Shown in pieces: positions 18,999 through 27,168 of a stretch of DNA of 64,000 nucleotides. Both the position numbers and the translations under genes were made by a program. The stretch covers positions 1,622,501 through 1,686,500 of the forward strand of contig JNIN01000001.1 of NCBI GenBank assembly GCA_000702525.1. The letters run 5' to 3'. Position 1 is the stretch's first letter. Every line of letters starts with the position of its first letter. This stretch comes from Lachnospiraceae bacterium AC2012 (GTDB taxonomy: Bacteria; Bacillota; Clostridia; Lachnospirales; Lachnospiraceae). The notes below the pieces were generated by a model, which did not search any database, was not told where the DNA came from, and saw only the letters and a program-made list of their open reading frames with translations.

Positions 18999-19925
18999 AT
19001 GGCGACAAGAAAGAAGGGGTTAGGAAGAGGTTTGGATTCTATGATTCCAAACAAACTTCCAGAAGAGAAGAAGGAAACAAAAACCGCTACGAAGAAATCT
19101 CCTGCGGAAGAGGTTCCAACAACGGGCGGTAAAATCATGTTAGATATTAATTTGGTTGAGCCGAATAGGGATCAGCCAAGAAAGTATTTTGATGAAGATG
19201 CTTTATTAGAATTATCCGAGTCCGTTAAGGAACATGGAATTGTGCAGCCTCTTCTTGTACAGAAGAAGGATGATTATTATATGATCATCGCTGGTGAACG
19301 TCGATGGAGAGCTGCAAAGAAAGCTGGTTTAAAAGAAGTACCGGTAAATATTGCAGAAGGTTTATCGGAACAGGAAATCCTTGAGATTGCTTTGATTGAA
19401 AATATTCAGCGAGAGGATTTAAATCCAATTGAAGAAGCGTTGACATACAAGCGTCTTTTAGAAGAATTTCATTTAAAACAGGATGAAGTGGCAGAGCGTG
19501 TTTCAAAGAGTAGAACAACTGTTACAAATTCTATGAGATTACTGAAGTTGGACGAGAGAGTGCAGCAGATGATTATCGATGGAATGTTAACAACGGGACA
19601 TGCAAGAGCTATCCTTGGAATTGAAGATAATGAAAAGCAGTATGAATTCGCACAGCGTATTTTCGACGAAAAACTAAGTGTACGTGATGTCGAAAAGGAA
19701 GTGAAGAAACTTCTTAAGACAAAGAAGACAAAGAGCAAGGAAAATAAGATTGATCCACAGATGGAAGTAATCTATAACGACCTGGCAGATAAGATGAAGA
19801 ATATCTTCGGTACAAAAGTTTCGGTCAATCCAAAGGATAACAAAGCCGGTAAGATTGAAATTGAATATTATTCTCAAGATGAATTAAATAGAATCTATGA
19901 GATGCTTCAGACAATACAAAAGTAG
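18999..19925 (+). CDS. parB: Chromosome partitioning protein ParB (Spo0J)
   Basis: 308 residues. N-terminal CTP-binding ParB/Srx domain with LVEPNRDQPRKYFDED and the box GERRWRAAKKAG near residue 100; box III region ALIENIQREDLNPIEEA; a helix-turn-helix centred on DEVAERVSKSRTTVTNSMRL near 170; C-terminal dimerisation part. Its N-terminus begins KKGLGRGLDSMIP, the family ParA-stimulating tail. Binds the two parS sites upstream of its operon. Confidence 0.97.
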   Translation: MATRKKGLGRGLDSMIPNKLPEEKKETKTATKKSPAEEVPTTGGKIMLDINLVEPNRDQPRKYFDEDALLELSESVKEHGIVQPLLVQKKDDYYMIIAGERRWRAAKKAGLKEVPVNIAEGLSEQEILEIALIENIQREDLNPIEEALTYKRLLEEFHLKQDEVAERVSKSRTTVTNSMRLLKLDERVQQMIIDGMLTTGHARAILGIEDNEKQYEFAQRIFDEKLSVRDVEKEVKKLLKTKKTKSKENKIDPQMEVIYNDLADKMKNIFGTKVSVNPKDNKAGKIEIEYYSQDELNRIYEMLQTIQK

Positions 19926-19961
19926 TAGAGAACGTATGTTCTATATAGAAAAGGAATTATC

Positions 19962-20453
19962 ATGATTGAACAGTATTTAGGTTTTGACTCAGATTTTATT
20001 ATTATTGGACTTGCAGCACTTGTATTGGTGCTGATTATTCTTATGATTGTCCATGTGGCTCAGATGAGCAAATTAAAGAAGACATATAACTTATTTATGT
20101 CAGGAAAGAATGCGAAGTCATTGGAAGACACTTTGGTGTATCGACTTCAGCAGGTGGATGAATTGATTGAAGCGAACGGAAATAACGAACGCAATATCAA
20201 AACATTGTTCAAGAAAATGGAAGGCTGCTTCCAGAAGTTTGGTATGGTGAAGTATGATGCATTTGATGAAATGGGTGGTAAGCTTAGTTTCGTTATTGCA
20301 TTATTAAACGAGAAGAATTCCGGATACATTCTTAATGTAGTGCACAGCCGTACAGGATGTTATAGCTATGTTAAGGAAATCATTGATGGAAATTCTATTG
20401 TAGCTTTGGCAGAGGAAGAAGAAGAGGCTCTTAGAAAGGCTCTCGAATTATAA
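19962..20453 (+). CDS. DUF4446 family membrane protein
   Basis: 163 residues. One N-terminal membrane helix (FIIIGLAALVLVLIILMIVH, residues 12-31), a basic stretch, and a cytoplasmic domain with the family pattern KYDAFDEMGGKLSFVIALL and NSGYILNVVHSRTGCYSYVK. DUF4446 proteins commonly follow parB in Clostridia; their function is not known. AAAAGGAATTATC precedes the ATG. The gene is close behind parB and just ahead of the DUF3881-like gene, so likely in one transcript. Confidence 0.85.
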   Translation: MIEQYLGFDSDFIIIGLAALVLVLIILMIVHVAQMSKLKKTYNLFMSGKNAKSLEDTLVYRLQQVDELIEANGNNERNIKTLFKKMEGCFQKFGMVKYDAFDEMGGKLSFVIALLNEKNSGYILNVVHSRTGCYSYVKEIIDGNSIVALAEEEEEALRKALEL

Positions 20454-20462
20454 TAGGTAGAT

Positions 20463-21347
20463 ATGCATAATTTTTTACGATCCATAGGTTTTCGAGATAT
20501 AACGCGAGAACAATTTAAGAAAATAATGGAACAGATGAAGCAACATCCTGATTCGCAGAAGATGTCTATGGATGCCGAAGGAAACCAGTATGTCGAGCTG
20601 AAAAAGCATGTAGCTAGAGACATGGGAATTGCGATGCGTGGAACGTATGATGAGCATGACCATTTCCAGATGGAGTACTATTTTCCGTATTATGTTGGTC
20701 AGGATGTTTCGCTGGTTAACAATATCGATATCGTGAAGCAGTCCGATAAGGATAGTTATCAAGGGATTGTCGAGGATATGCGATTGGGCATAGATTTGAT
20801 TTTCTTTATGCAGGATTTATTTAAGGAAACGAGTCCGGCGCGGGATCAAAAGGGACATGTCATCAATGGGATGGTGAAGCTCAGTGCACTTGCGACATCG
20901 GGTAAGGTGCTTCTGCCGCGCAAACAAACGCAGATGGACAAGAAATATGAGAAGCTTGTGCGGGAAAGAACGGATCTCGTTAAAGCTGCCAGACTTGGTG
21001 ACCAAAGCGCGATTGAGAAAATCACGCTTCAGGAAATGGATACGTATGCGATGATATCCAGAAGACTGCATAAGGAAGATATTTTGTCAATTGCTAGCAC
21101 CTATATCATGCCGAATGGAATCGAGTGCGATAAGTATACGATTCTTGGCGATATTGTAGGATATCGAAATTATATCAATCGAGAGACGATGGAAATGATC
21201 CATTGCCTCGCGGTGGAATGTAACGGTATTAAGATGGATGTTGTGATAAATGAGAGAGATCTGTTGGGCGAGCCTTTGATTGGTCGAAGATTTAAGGGCG
21301 ATGTATGGATGCAGGGAAAATTAAAAGGAGACTTCCAAGAAGTCTAA
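20463..21347 (+). CDS. DUF3881-like protein of unknown function
   Basis: 294 residues, soluble, no membrane helix or signal. Starts HNFLRSIGFRDITREQFKKI and ends ERDLLGEPLIGRRFKGDVWM, which I recognise as the Lachnospiraceae DUF3881 family; the assignment is from memory of the family pattern. The central region (residues 150-200) is helical and charged. Nine bases after the DUF4446 gene, probably cotranscribed. No catalytic motif is visible. Confidence 0.65.
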   Translation: MHNFLRSIGFRDITREQFKKIMEQMKQHPDSQKMSMDAEGNQYVELKKHVARDMGIAMRGTYDEHDHFQMEYYFPYYVGQDVSLVNNIDIVKQSDKDSYQGIVEDMRLGIDLIFFMQDLFKETSPARDQKGHVINGMVKLSALATSGKVLLPRKQTQMDKKYEKLVRERTDLVKAARLGDQSAIEKITLQEMDTYAMISRRLHKEDILSIASTYIMPNGIECDKYTILGDIVGYRNYINRETMEMIHCLAVECNGIKMDVVINERDLLGEPLIGRRFKGDVWMQGKLKGDFQEV

Positions 21348-21393
21348 AAAAGTGTTACACTAGTTATGTTTTGAGCCAACTATTGGCCGACCT

Positions 21394-21467
21394 GTTTCCG
21401 TAGCTCAGCTGGATAGAGCACTCGCCTCCTAAGCGAGGGGTCGGGCGTTCGAATCGCCTCGGGAACA
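21394..21467 (+). tRNA. tRNA-Arg (anticodon CCT)
   Basis: 74 bases, no encoded CCA. Acceptor GTTTCCG/CGGGAAC pairs with one T-G; D arm GCTC...GAGC; anticodon stem CTCGC/GCGAG with loop CTCCTAA (anticodon CCT, reads AGG); T arm GGGCG-TTCGAAT-CGCCT. A terminator follows six bases later. Confidence 0.97.
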
Positions 21468-21473
21468 TAGATG

Positions 21474-21500
21474 GGAACCACGTGAAGTGGTTCCTTTTTT
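21474..21500 (+). terminator. Terminator after tRNA-Arg
   Basis: GGAACCAC / GTGAA / GTGGTTCC followed by six Ts, immediately after the tRNA. Confidence 0.85.
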
Positions 21501-21633
21501 ATTTGTGTGAATAGATGAAACAAATATAAACAAATACGAAAATAAGCTTATGGATTGTGGAAAACTTGCCGATATATGTGATATATTGTAAATAACTACA
21601 GGAAAAGTTTGAAAATTTATGTGAGGGAATGCA

Positions 21634-23208
21634 ATGATGAGAAAACGAGGATTGCAGGATTCTGAATTTGAAGAAAGAGAAACGGTAGTACAGGGCAGAG
21701 CGCCAGTGACTATTGAAGAATTAATAAAGAAAGACAGAACAAGATTGTCTATGAGTGCAGTATTCGAAGCAATACTCATAATGATGGAAATCTATGTGAT
21801 GTTCAATATGGGGGAAGAACTGATTGTGATTGCAATTGGTCTTGTTCCAATTGCAGCGCTCTTGTATCTGATTATTAGTTCGGCAGTTGACATCGAGCAA
21901 TTGTCAAAGCGCCAAGAGGAAGAGAAGTACGATGAGATTGTTCGTGCGCAGAAGGCATCTTATCTCGTGATTAAGAGAAACTTTGAAGATTTGCAAGCGC
22001 GTATGGATGATATGGAGGATGCGTCATCATTTCCTGCGGACCAAATTATTGGAGCACAGAAGGCGGTTGCGAAAGTTACGATTACACGTAACAAAGAAAA
22101 TGCAGATGCACTTATGAATTCCAATGACATGATGATCGAACAGCTTCAGAATATGGAAGATAAGCTTCTGTCAAATAACCAGGAGGTTCTTCAGAAGAAT
22201 CAGGAACTTCTTCAAAAGAACCAGGAATTACTGCAGAAGAATCAGGAGTTAGAGAGTCATATTAATAATCTTAAGGCGGCGATTTCTGGAATCGAGAGTA
22301 AAGTGAATTGCCTGGAGAGTAAAGCAGCACAGCCATCTGTAATTATTAATCAAGCTCCGGCGGGAGGAACAACGGGACCTGTGGCAGAGAGCGTTGCACC
22401 AGTAAAACAGGCGTACGCACAGCCACAGATGGATTATGGAAATGTGGCTCAACCAGAAGTTCAGGAATCACCGGTGATGGAAGATGAATATAAAGAACCG
22501 CTGCTAGAGGAATCAGAGATCTCCTTGGATGAATTAGAGGTGGATGAGCCGGTAATGGATGAGTCTGTACTTTCAGAACCAGTAATGGAAGAACCGGAGT
22601 ATGAAATCCCAACAGAAGATAATATGGAAGATCTTGCAACGATGATGGCAGCTGTAGATGAAGCGGCTGTAGATGAAGTAGCGGTAGACGAAGTAGGTGA
22701 AGTTGCTGACGAAGTAGGTGAGATTGAGATTTCAGAGTTGGATCCAGAGATTGAGGCAGCACTTGCAGGTATCGCAGAAGAGCCAACCTTAGAAGAGGTT
22801 GCAGAAGAGGCTACTGAAGAGGTCGCTGAGGAAGTTGCTGAGGAGGATGCAGAGGAGGTCGCTGAGGAGACTGAAGAGCCAATGGAAGACCTTCCGGTTG
22901 AAGAACTTCCATTAGAGGAATTGCCACTAGAGGAACTTCCAATCGAGGAAATGCCAGTGGAAGAACTTTCTATAGAAGAACTTCCAGAGGAAGAGAACGT
23001 GAAGGAAGAAAATATGGCAGAAGAAACTGCGCAGGCGGAGGCAACTGTGGCAGAACCGGAGGAAAATGAAATTGTACCTGAAATAGTACAAGAAAATTCT
23101 TCAGAGGAAGCAGCAAATGTTGCGGATGTTTTGGCCGGTTTAGACACTTCAGACCCGAATAAAGTGATGTCACCAGACGAAATCCAAGCATTATTTGCAA
23201 ATTTATAA
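21634..23208 (+). CDS. Membrane coiled-coil protein with long acidic repeat tail and FliM-like C-terminal motif
   Basis: 524 residues, unrecognised as a family. Order: basic N-terminus; two membrane helices (VFEAILIMMEIYVMF, about 43-57, and LIVIAIGLVPIAALLYLII, about 63-81); a coiled coil (about 85-235) with four LQKNQEL heptads; a Pro/Gln linker; and about 230 residues that are very rich in Glu/Asp, including VEELPLEELPLEELPIEE repeats. The last residues, NKVMSPDEIQALFANL, resemble the LSQDEIDALL motif at the N-terminus of FliM/FliN-Y flagellar switch proteins. GAGGGA lies near the ATG. The GCCGATAT at 21568-21575 fits a sigma-D -10. The role is unknown; a cytoplasmic docking scaffold is an inference. 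Confidence 0.7.
   Translation: MMRKRGLQDSEFEERETVVQGRAPVTIEELIKKDRTRLSMSAVFEAILIMMEIYVMFNMGEELIVIAIGLVPIAALLYLIISSAVDIEQLSKRQEEEKYDEIVRAQKASYLVIKRNFEDLQARMDDMEDASSFPADQIIGAQKAVAKVTITRNKENADALMNSNDMMIEQLQNMEDKLLSNNQEVLQKNQELLQKNQELLQKNQELESHINNLKAAISGIESKVNCLESKAAQPSVIINQAPAGGTTGPVAESVAPVKQAYAQPQMDYGNVAQPEVQESPVMEDEYKEPLLEESEISLDELEVDEPVMDESVLSEPVMEEPEYEIPTEDNMEDLATMMAAVDEAAVDEVAVDEVGEVADEVGEIEISELDPEIEAALAGIAEEPTLEEVAEEATEEVAEEVAEEDAEEVAEETEEPMEDLPVEELPLEELPLEELPIEEMPVEELSIEELPEEENVKEENMAEETAQAEATVAEPEENEIVPEIVQENSSEEAANVADVLAGLDTSDPNKVMSPDEIQALFANL
22177..22254 (+). repeat. 21-base tandem repeats encoding (N-Q-E-L-L-Q-K) heptads
   Basis: Units at 22177-22197, 22198-22218, 22219-22239 and a degenerate fourth from 22240 encode NQEVLQK, NQELLQK, NQELLQK, NQELESH. 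The unit equals one coiled-coil heptad pair period of seven residues, so copy number changes would lengthen the coil without shifting frame. Confidence 0.85.
22885..22992 (+). repeat. 15-base repeats encoding acidic pentads (E-E-L-P-x)
   Basis: Codons here read EDLPVEELPLEELPLEELP and then IEEMPVEELSIEELP: seven near-copies of a 15-base unit with diverged third positions, so the repeat is maintained at protein level. Confidence 0.8.
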
Positions 23209-23219
23209 AAAATATTTTT

Positions 23220-23260
23220 CGCGGAAACCCCTTGATTTTACTGGGTTTCCGCGATTTTTA
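23220..23260 (+). terminator. Terminator after the acidic-tail membrane protein
   Basis: CGCGGAAACCC / 12-base loop / GGGTTTCCGCG followed by ATTTTTAT. Eleven-pair perfect stem twelve bases after the stop codon. Confidence 0.9.
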
Positions 23261-23303
23261 TAAAATTTATAATAAAAAAAGTGAATTTTTTTTAAAAAAG
23301 TGC

Positions 23304-23332
23304 TTGCATTATCTCTGGCACCATGATATTAT
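23304..23332 (+). promoter_or_regulatory. Promoter of tRNA-Lys
   Basis: TTGCAT (23304-23309), 17-base spacer, TATTAT (23327-23332), 52 bases before the tRNA. Good sigma-A match. Confidence 0.75.
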
Positions 23333-23384
23333 ACTACATGTCTTCGAGAGAGCGACAGACAAACACAGAAAACAAAATAACTAA

Positions 23385-23457
23385 GCGCGATTAGCTCAGC
23401 TGGCAGAGCACCTGACTCTTAATCAGGGTGTCCAGGGTTCGAACCCCTGATCGCGCA
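23385..23457 (+). tRNA. tRNA-Lys (anticodon CTT)
   Basis: 73 bases without encoded CCA. Acceptor GCGCGAT/ATCGCGC is perfect; D arm GCTC...GAGC; anticodon stem CCTGA/TCAGG with loop CTCTTAA (anticodon CTT, reads AAG); T arm CAGGG-TTCGAAC-CCCTG. It has its own promoter upstream; no strong terminator directly follows. Confidence 0.97.
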
Positions 23458-23539
23458 CTAGAAAAGGTCTTAGCATTACAGGTTGGGTGGTGTTAGGGCT
23501 TTTTATTTTTCCATTGTATTATTAAGAAAGGATAGAGAC

Positions 23540-23746
23540 GTGGGTAGTATCATTATGATTACCTGTCAGGCGTGTGGCAGGGAATTTGAACGAGAGATAA
23601 ATGAAGTACGTATTATGCGAAACGAACATGTAGATGGTATGCCATCTCGTTTCTGTAGTCATAAATGTGAGGTCCACGGATGGGATCCGGAAGCCGTGAG
23701 TTGGGCAAAACAACGTAGAAAATATGCGGAGAAAGAAGCAGAGTAG
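23540..23746 (+). CDS. Small zinc-ribbon-like protein
   Basis: 68 residues from the GTG that has AAAGGA seven bases upstream; an ATG five codons later is the alternative. Two cysteine pairs, CQACGREF and RFCSHKC, about 35 residues apart, suggest one zinc site; the C-terminus is a charged helix (WAKQRRKYAEKEAE). No family was recognised. It follows tRNA-Lys by 82 bases and may be read from the same promoter. Similar short zinc proteins often bind nucleic acid or a protein partner, but nothing here decides. Confidence 0.6.
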   Translation: MGSIIMITCQACGREFEREINEVRIMRNEHVDGMPSRFCSHKCEVHGWDPEAVSWAKQRRKYAEKEAE

Positions 23747-23768
23747 AGTCTAGCTTCTTTTTTTTATA
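23733..23768 (+). terminator. Terminator overlapping the zinc-ribbon stop codon
   Basis: AAAGAAGC / AGAGTAGAGTCTA / GCTTCTTT followed by a T-run. The 5' arm lies in the last codons of the small gene. Confidence 0.7.
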
Positions 23769-23930
23769 ATAAAATCTATATAAATGGTATATAAAAATTT
23801 AACTTGAATTATGGATAAAAAGGGGTTATTTATATAGTAAGAGAGACCGATATGAAATACATAAAAGGTGAAAAGGATTTTTGTACCTTGTAAATAGAGA
23901 ATAGTTATATGGATACAGGGAGGTATGCTT

Positions 23931-24671
23931 ATGGCTACAATTAATAATATGTCGATGAACAATTATAATGTATCATCGTTATTTTCAAATTTAAATACAT
24001 CGTCAAAGAACCAGTCTAGTGCACTTAGCCTGTCTGACTATGCTGCGATTCGTAATGGTAGCTATAAGAAGCTTATGAGCGCATATTACGGCTCAGGCGC
24101 TGCGAGTGGTACGGATGATTCCAAGGATACTTCTTCGCTGGTTCGTTCGCTTACAACGACATCTTCGGATGCAACGTCATTGGCAGAACGTACATCCGCT
24201 CTTTTGGATGATGCTTCTTTATATGAAAAGAAGGACATCGTAAAGAAGGATGAGAAGACTGGTGAGAAATCTACGGTAAATGATTACGATTGGGATAAGA
24301 TTGCAGATAAAGTGCAGAAGTTTGTAGATTCTTATAATGAGACGATTGAGGACGCTGGTGAGTCGACAACGCGTGGTGTACTCCAGAATGCCTTATGGAT
24401 GACGAAGGTTACTTCGCAGAACAAGAATCTACTGTCACAGGTCGGAATCACCGTTGGCGGCAACAATAAGCTGGAATTGGATAAGGATGAATTGAAGAAG
24501 GCAAATATGTCTACCATCAAGAGTGTGTTTGGATCTTCTTCCGGTTATGCATCTCAGATTCAATATAAGGCAAAACAGATTAGCAGTGCAGCGCAAAGCT
24601 CAGCTAGCGCGTATACAAATACCGGTAAGTATAATTCTTCTTATACTTCAGCCTATAATACGATTGTATAG
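23931..24671 (+). CDS. Orphan FliD-like protein (flagellar cap C-terminal pattern)
   Basis: 246 residues; the ATG giving MATINNMSMNNYN is used because GGGAGG ends seven bases before it, while an ATG two codons earlier abuts that site. The N-terminal 100 residues are Ser/Asn/Thr-rich with no signal peptide. Residues 115-230 follow the C-terminal pattern of FliD: DKVQKFVDSYNETIEDAGE, then GVLQNALWMTK, LLSQVGITVGGNNKLELDKD, ELKKANMSTIKSVFGSSSGY. Full FliD is about twice as long and has N-terminal domains missing here. No other flagellar gene is in the window. Its function is unknown; export through a flagellar-type apparatus would fit the lack of a signal peptide. Confidence 0.6.
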   Translation: MATINNMSMNNYNVSSLFSNLNTSSKNQSSALSLSDYAAIRNGSYKKLMSAYYGSGAASGTDDSKDTSSLVRSLTTTSSDATSLAERTSALLDDASLYEKKDIVKKDEKTGEKSTVNDYDWDKIADKVQKFVDSYNETIEDAGESTTRGVLQNALWMTKVTSQNKNLLSQVGITVGGNNKLELDKDELKKANMSTIKSVFGSSSGYASQIQYKAKQISSAAQSSASAYTNTGKYNSSYTSAYNTIV

Positions 24672-24704
24672 GCACATGAACATTTGAATATTAATGACTA
24701 TAAC

Positions 24705-24748
24705 AAACCCCGTAGCAGTGGAAGCTCATCTACTGCTACGGGGTTTTT
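24705..24748 (+). terminator. Terminator after the FliD-like gene
   Basis: AAACCCCGTAGCAGT / 12-base loop / ACTGCTACGGGGTTT with a T-run; a 15-pair perfect stem between convergent genes. Confidence 0.9.
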
Positions 24749-24772
24749 GATTGGAAATGTTACGGCACAACG

Positions 24773-25423
24773 CTATCTACGTGTCGCAATTAATTTGTAA
24801 ATCGGATTTCCCTTAGAAGAGAATTTCTCTTCGTATTCGGTCATGATATTCCCCTGATTCATCTTTTCATCATGGTGAAGATCACGTGTCATCTCTGTAA
24901 TCTGGAAAATCGGAGATGCATCAATTTCTTCTACAGAGAAATCAAAAAGACCAACATTGTCTGTCTTAAATTCAATACGACCATCCTGGGAAAGGACTTT
25001 GTCGTAGCATTCTAAGAACTGATGGGAAGTAAGTCTTCTCTTTGCGTGGCGATCCTTTGGCCATGGATCGGAGAAGTTAAGATAAATACGGTCTACTTCG
25101 TTTGGCTCAAAGAATTCAGGAAGCTTACCAGCATCTACGCAGAGGAAGAAGAGGTTTGGAAGCGTATTCTCTTCGCGTTCGAATTTCTGAAGACCACGAT
25201 AGAGTACACTTGCGTAACGTTCAATTCCAAGATAGTTGATGTCCGGATTCTGACGAGCTAAATCCATAATGAAACGACCTTTTCCCATACCAATTTCGAT
25301 ATGCAGTGGCTGTTCCTTTGGGAAGAGAGACTGCCATTTTCCACGATACTGTTCTGCTTCTGTGATGCAATATGGACTTTCTTCAATTGCAGGCATCGCT
25401 GCAGGTATATTTCTTAATCTCAT
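24773..25423 (-). CDS. trmB: tRNA (guanine46-N7)-methyltransferase TrmB
   Basis: 216 residues, SAM-dependent. Family motifs: HIEIGMGKGRFIMDLA near residue 42, DINYLGIERY, and NFSDPWPKDRHAKRRLTSHQF near 120, which forms the catalytic and tRNA-binding loop. C-terminal YEEKFSSKGNPIYKL is conserved. It makes m7G46 in the variable loop of many tRNAs. Single gene, convergent with the FliD-like gene. Confidence 0.96.
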   Translation of the reverse strand: MRLRNIPAAMPAIEESPYCITEAEQYRGKWQSLFPKEQPLHIEIGMGKGRFIMDLARQNPDINYLGIERYASVLYRGLQKFEREENTLPNLFFLCVDAGKLPEFFEPNEVDRIYLNFSDPWPKDRHAKRRLTSHQFLECYDKVLSQDGRIEFKTDNVGLFDFSVEEIDASPIFQITEMTRDLHHDEKMNQGNIMTEYEEKFSSKGNPIYKLIATRR

Positions 25424-25586
25424 AGTTATATCCTTTTCTAATATGATATTTCTAAGTTTATCTCATAAGATATTACAATATTTTTGCCTTAAAATAAAGG
25501 AAAATCGAATATTCAGGGTTTCAGAAAGAAAACCTATCATGTATACTAGTAATTGCGTAATTCGCTAGAAATGGAAGTAAAGAGAT

Positions 25587-27002
25587 ATGAAATTAAAGAA
25601 ATTTGCGGCTGCTGTAATGGCTACGATGTTTACAGTGACATCGGTTTTTATGGCACCTTTATCCATAGGTACGGTTCAAGCAGAGGAGTATTGGCCAAGT
25701 GATATTGGCATTTCAGAAACAGAAGAAGCAGCGATTGTAATGGATGTGGATTCTGGGGCTATTTTATACGAACAGAATATGGATGTCGTTCATTATCCTG
25801 CAAGTATTACAAAGGTTTTAACAGCTTTGGTTGCCTTGGAAAACTCAGATTTGGATGAAATCGTAACATTTTCATCAGATGCTGTTTTTAATTGTGAATC
25901 AGGTAGTTCGAGTATCGCAAGAGACGTTGGAGAGCAGATGACAATGGAGCAATGTCTCTACGGTATGATGTTGGAATCTGCGAATGAGTGTGCATATGCG
26001 ATTGGTGAGCATGTTGCAGGCGGAAGTATCAGTGACTTTGTGGATATGATGAATGCAAAGGCAAAAGAACTGGGCTGTACAAGTACACATTTCAATAATT
26101 CTAATGGTCTTCCGGATGAGGATCATTATACAACGGCTCACGACATGGCACTGATTGCAAGAGCGGCATATCAGAATGAAGAGTTTCAGACAATCGTAGG
26201 AACAAAGTCCTATACGATTCCTCCAACAAATATTCATTCTGATCCAACACCATTGAATAATCATCATGCAATGCTGAATTTCTACAAAACAAGCAAGTAC
26301 TTATATGATTATTGTGTCGGTGGTAAGACGGGGTATACAGATGTTGCCAATTCGACGTTAGTTACCTATGCGAAGAAGGATGGCATGACACTTGTTTGCG
26401 TAATTATGAATGCAACATCGCCGAATCATTACATAGATACAACGAATCTTTTCAATTATTGTTTTGATAATTTTACGGTTTACAACGTAAGTGAGAATGC
26501 AGATCTGTTCACGGACATTGCTGCGAAAGATACGGGTTTGTTGTCGACGGATATTGATTTATTAAAGGTCGGTGAGAATGGTTCTGTGATTCTTCCTACG
26601 ACGGTTGATTTCTCGGCTGCGACAGCAACGATTGAGCCGGTGGAAGACAGCGATGAAGGTGTGATTGGAAGAATTGTTTATACGTATGCGGGTCGTACGG
26701 TTGGTAGCGCGGAATTGATTTATACGGAGAGTGAGGCAGGTGATGCTTACCCATTCCATAATTTGGATGAGGAAGAGGGCGGCAGCTCTTTGGAATATAT
26801 TAAGATTGATTTCAAATTGATCCTGGGTTGCATCCTTTTATTAGCTGCATTGGTAGGAGCTGTCATTCTATTAAAGAAGCAGTGGGATAAATTCCTGATG
26901 TTTAAATATCGTGTTTTGGATCCTCGTAAGAAAACGAAGTCTAGATATAAGAAAATCGAAGACAAGCGTGGAAAACGAAGAAGAACGAGAAAAAGAAAAT
27001 AG
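25587..27002 (+). CDS. D-alanyl-D-alanine carboxypeptidase (PBP5/DacA family)
   Basis: 471 residues. Signal peptide at residues 1-32 (MATMFTVTSVFMAPLS... VQA). Serine peptidase S11 motifs: SxxK as SITK in HYPASITKVLTAL, SxN as SAN in LESANECAYAIGE, and KTG in VGGKTGYTD. After a PBP5-type C-terminal domain there is a membrane helix (LILGCILLLAALVGAVILL, about residues 411-429) and a very basic cytoplasmic tail (KTKSRYKKIEDKRGKRRRTR). It trims peptidoglycan pentapeptides at the outer membrane face. A transmembrane helix instead of the usual amphipathic anchor is common in Clostridia. Spore-type function cannot be judged. Confidence 0.93.
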   Translation: MKLKKFAAAVMATMFTVTSVFMAPLSIGTVQAEEYWPSDIGISETEEAAIVMDVDSGAILYEQNMDVVHYPASITKVLTALVALENSDLDEIVTFSSDAVFNCESGSSSIARDVGEQMTMEQCLYGMMLESANECAYAIGEHVAGGSISDFVDMMNAKAKELGCTSTHFNNSNGLPDEDHYTTAHDMALIARAAYQNEEFQTIVGTKSYTIPPTNIHSDPTPLNNHHAMLNFYKTSKYLYDYCVGGKTGYTDVANSTLVTYAKKDGMTLVCVIMNATSPNHYIDTTNLFNYCFDNFTVYNVSENADLFTDIAAKDTGLLSTDIDLLKVGENGSVILPTTVDFSAATATIEPVEDSDEGVIGRIVYTYAGRTVGSAELIYTESEAGDAYPFHNLDEEEGGSSLEYIKIDFKLILGCILLLAALVGAVILLKKQWDKFLMFKYRVLDPRKKTKSRYKKIEDKRGKRRRTRKRK

Positions 27003-27011
27003 AAATGTGAC

Positions 27012-27032
27012 GTCGTTATTTTGAATAACGAC
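27012..27032. terminator. Hairpin after the carboxypeptidase gene
   Basis: GTCGTTATT / TTG / AATAACGAC, a perfect nine-pair stem nine bases after the stop codon, without a T-run; it shares its GTCGTT arm with the stronger hairpin 23 bases on. Confidence 0.5.
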
Positions 27033-27054
27033 ACACCACAACAAATAGAGACAA

Positions 27055-27095
27055 AAGAAACGACAGGTAGACAAAACTATCTGTCGTTTCTTGTA
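27055..27095. terminator. Bidirectional terminator between convergent genes
   Basis: AAGAAACGACAG-g-TAG / ACAAAA / CTA-t-CTGTCGTTTCTT, T-rich on both strands, between the carboxypeptidase (plus) and the ArgR-like gene (minus). Confidence 0.85.
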
Positions 27096-27168
27096 TTTAA
27101 AGACAAAGTAAAAATGATATTTAATTTTCAGACAATTGTCAGTATTGACATGAGAATGTACACAAAAT

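Noticed and set aside
22461-23147. Long minus-strand open frame (228 codons, Ser/Thr-rich) opposite the acidic-tail gene
   Set aside because: It is the reading-frame shadow of GAA/GAG codon repeats: complementary TTC/CTC codons in a shifted frame give Ser/Thr-rich low complexity, and there is no ribosome site or promoter.
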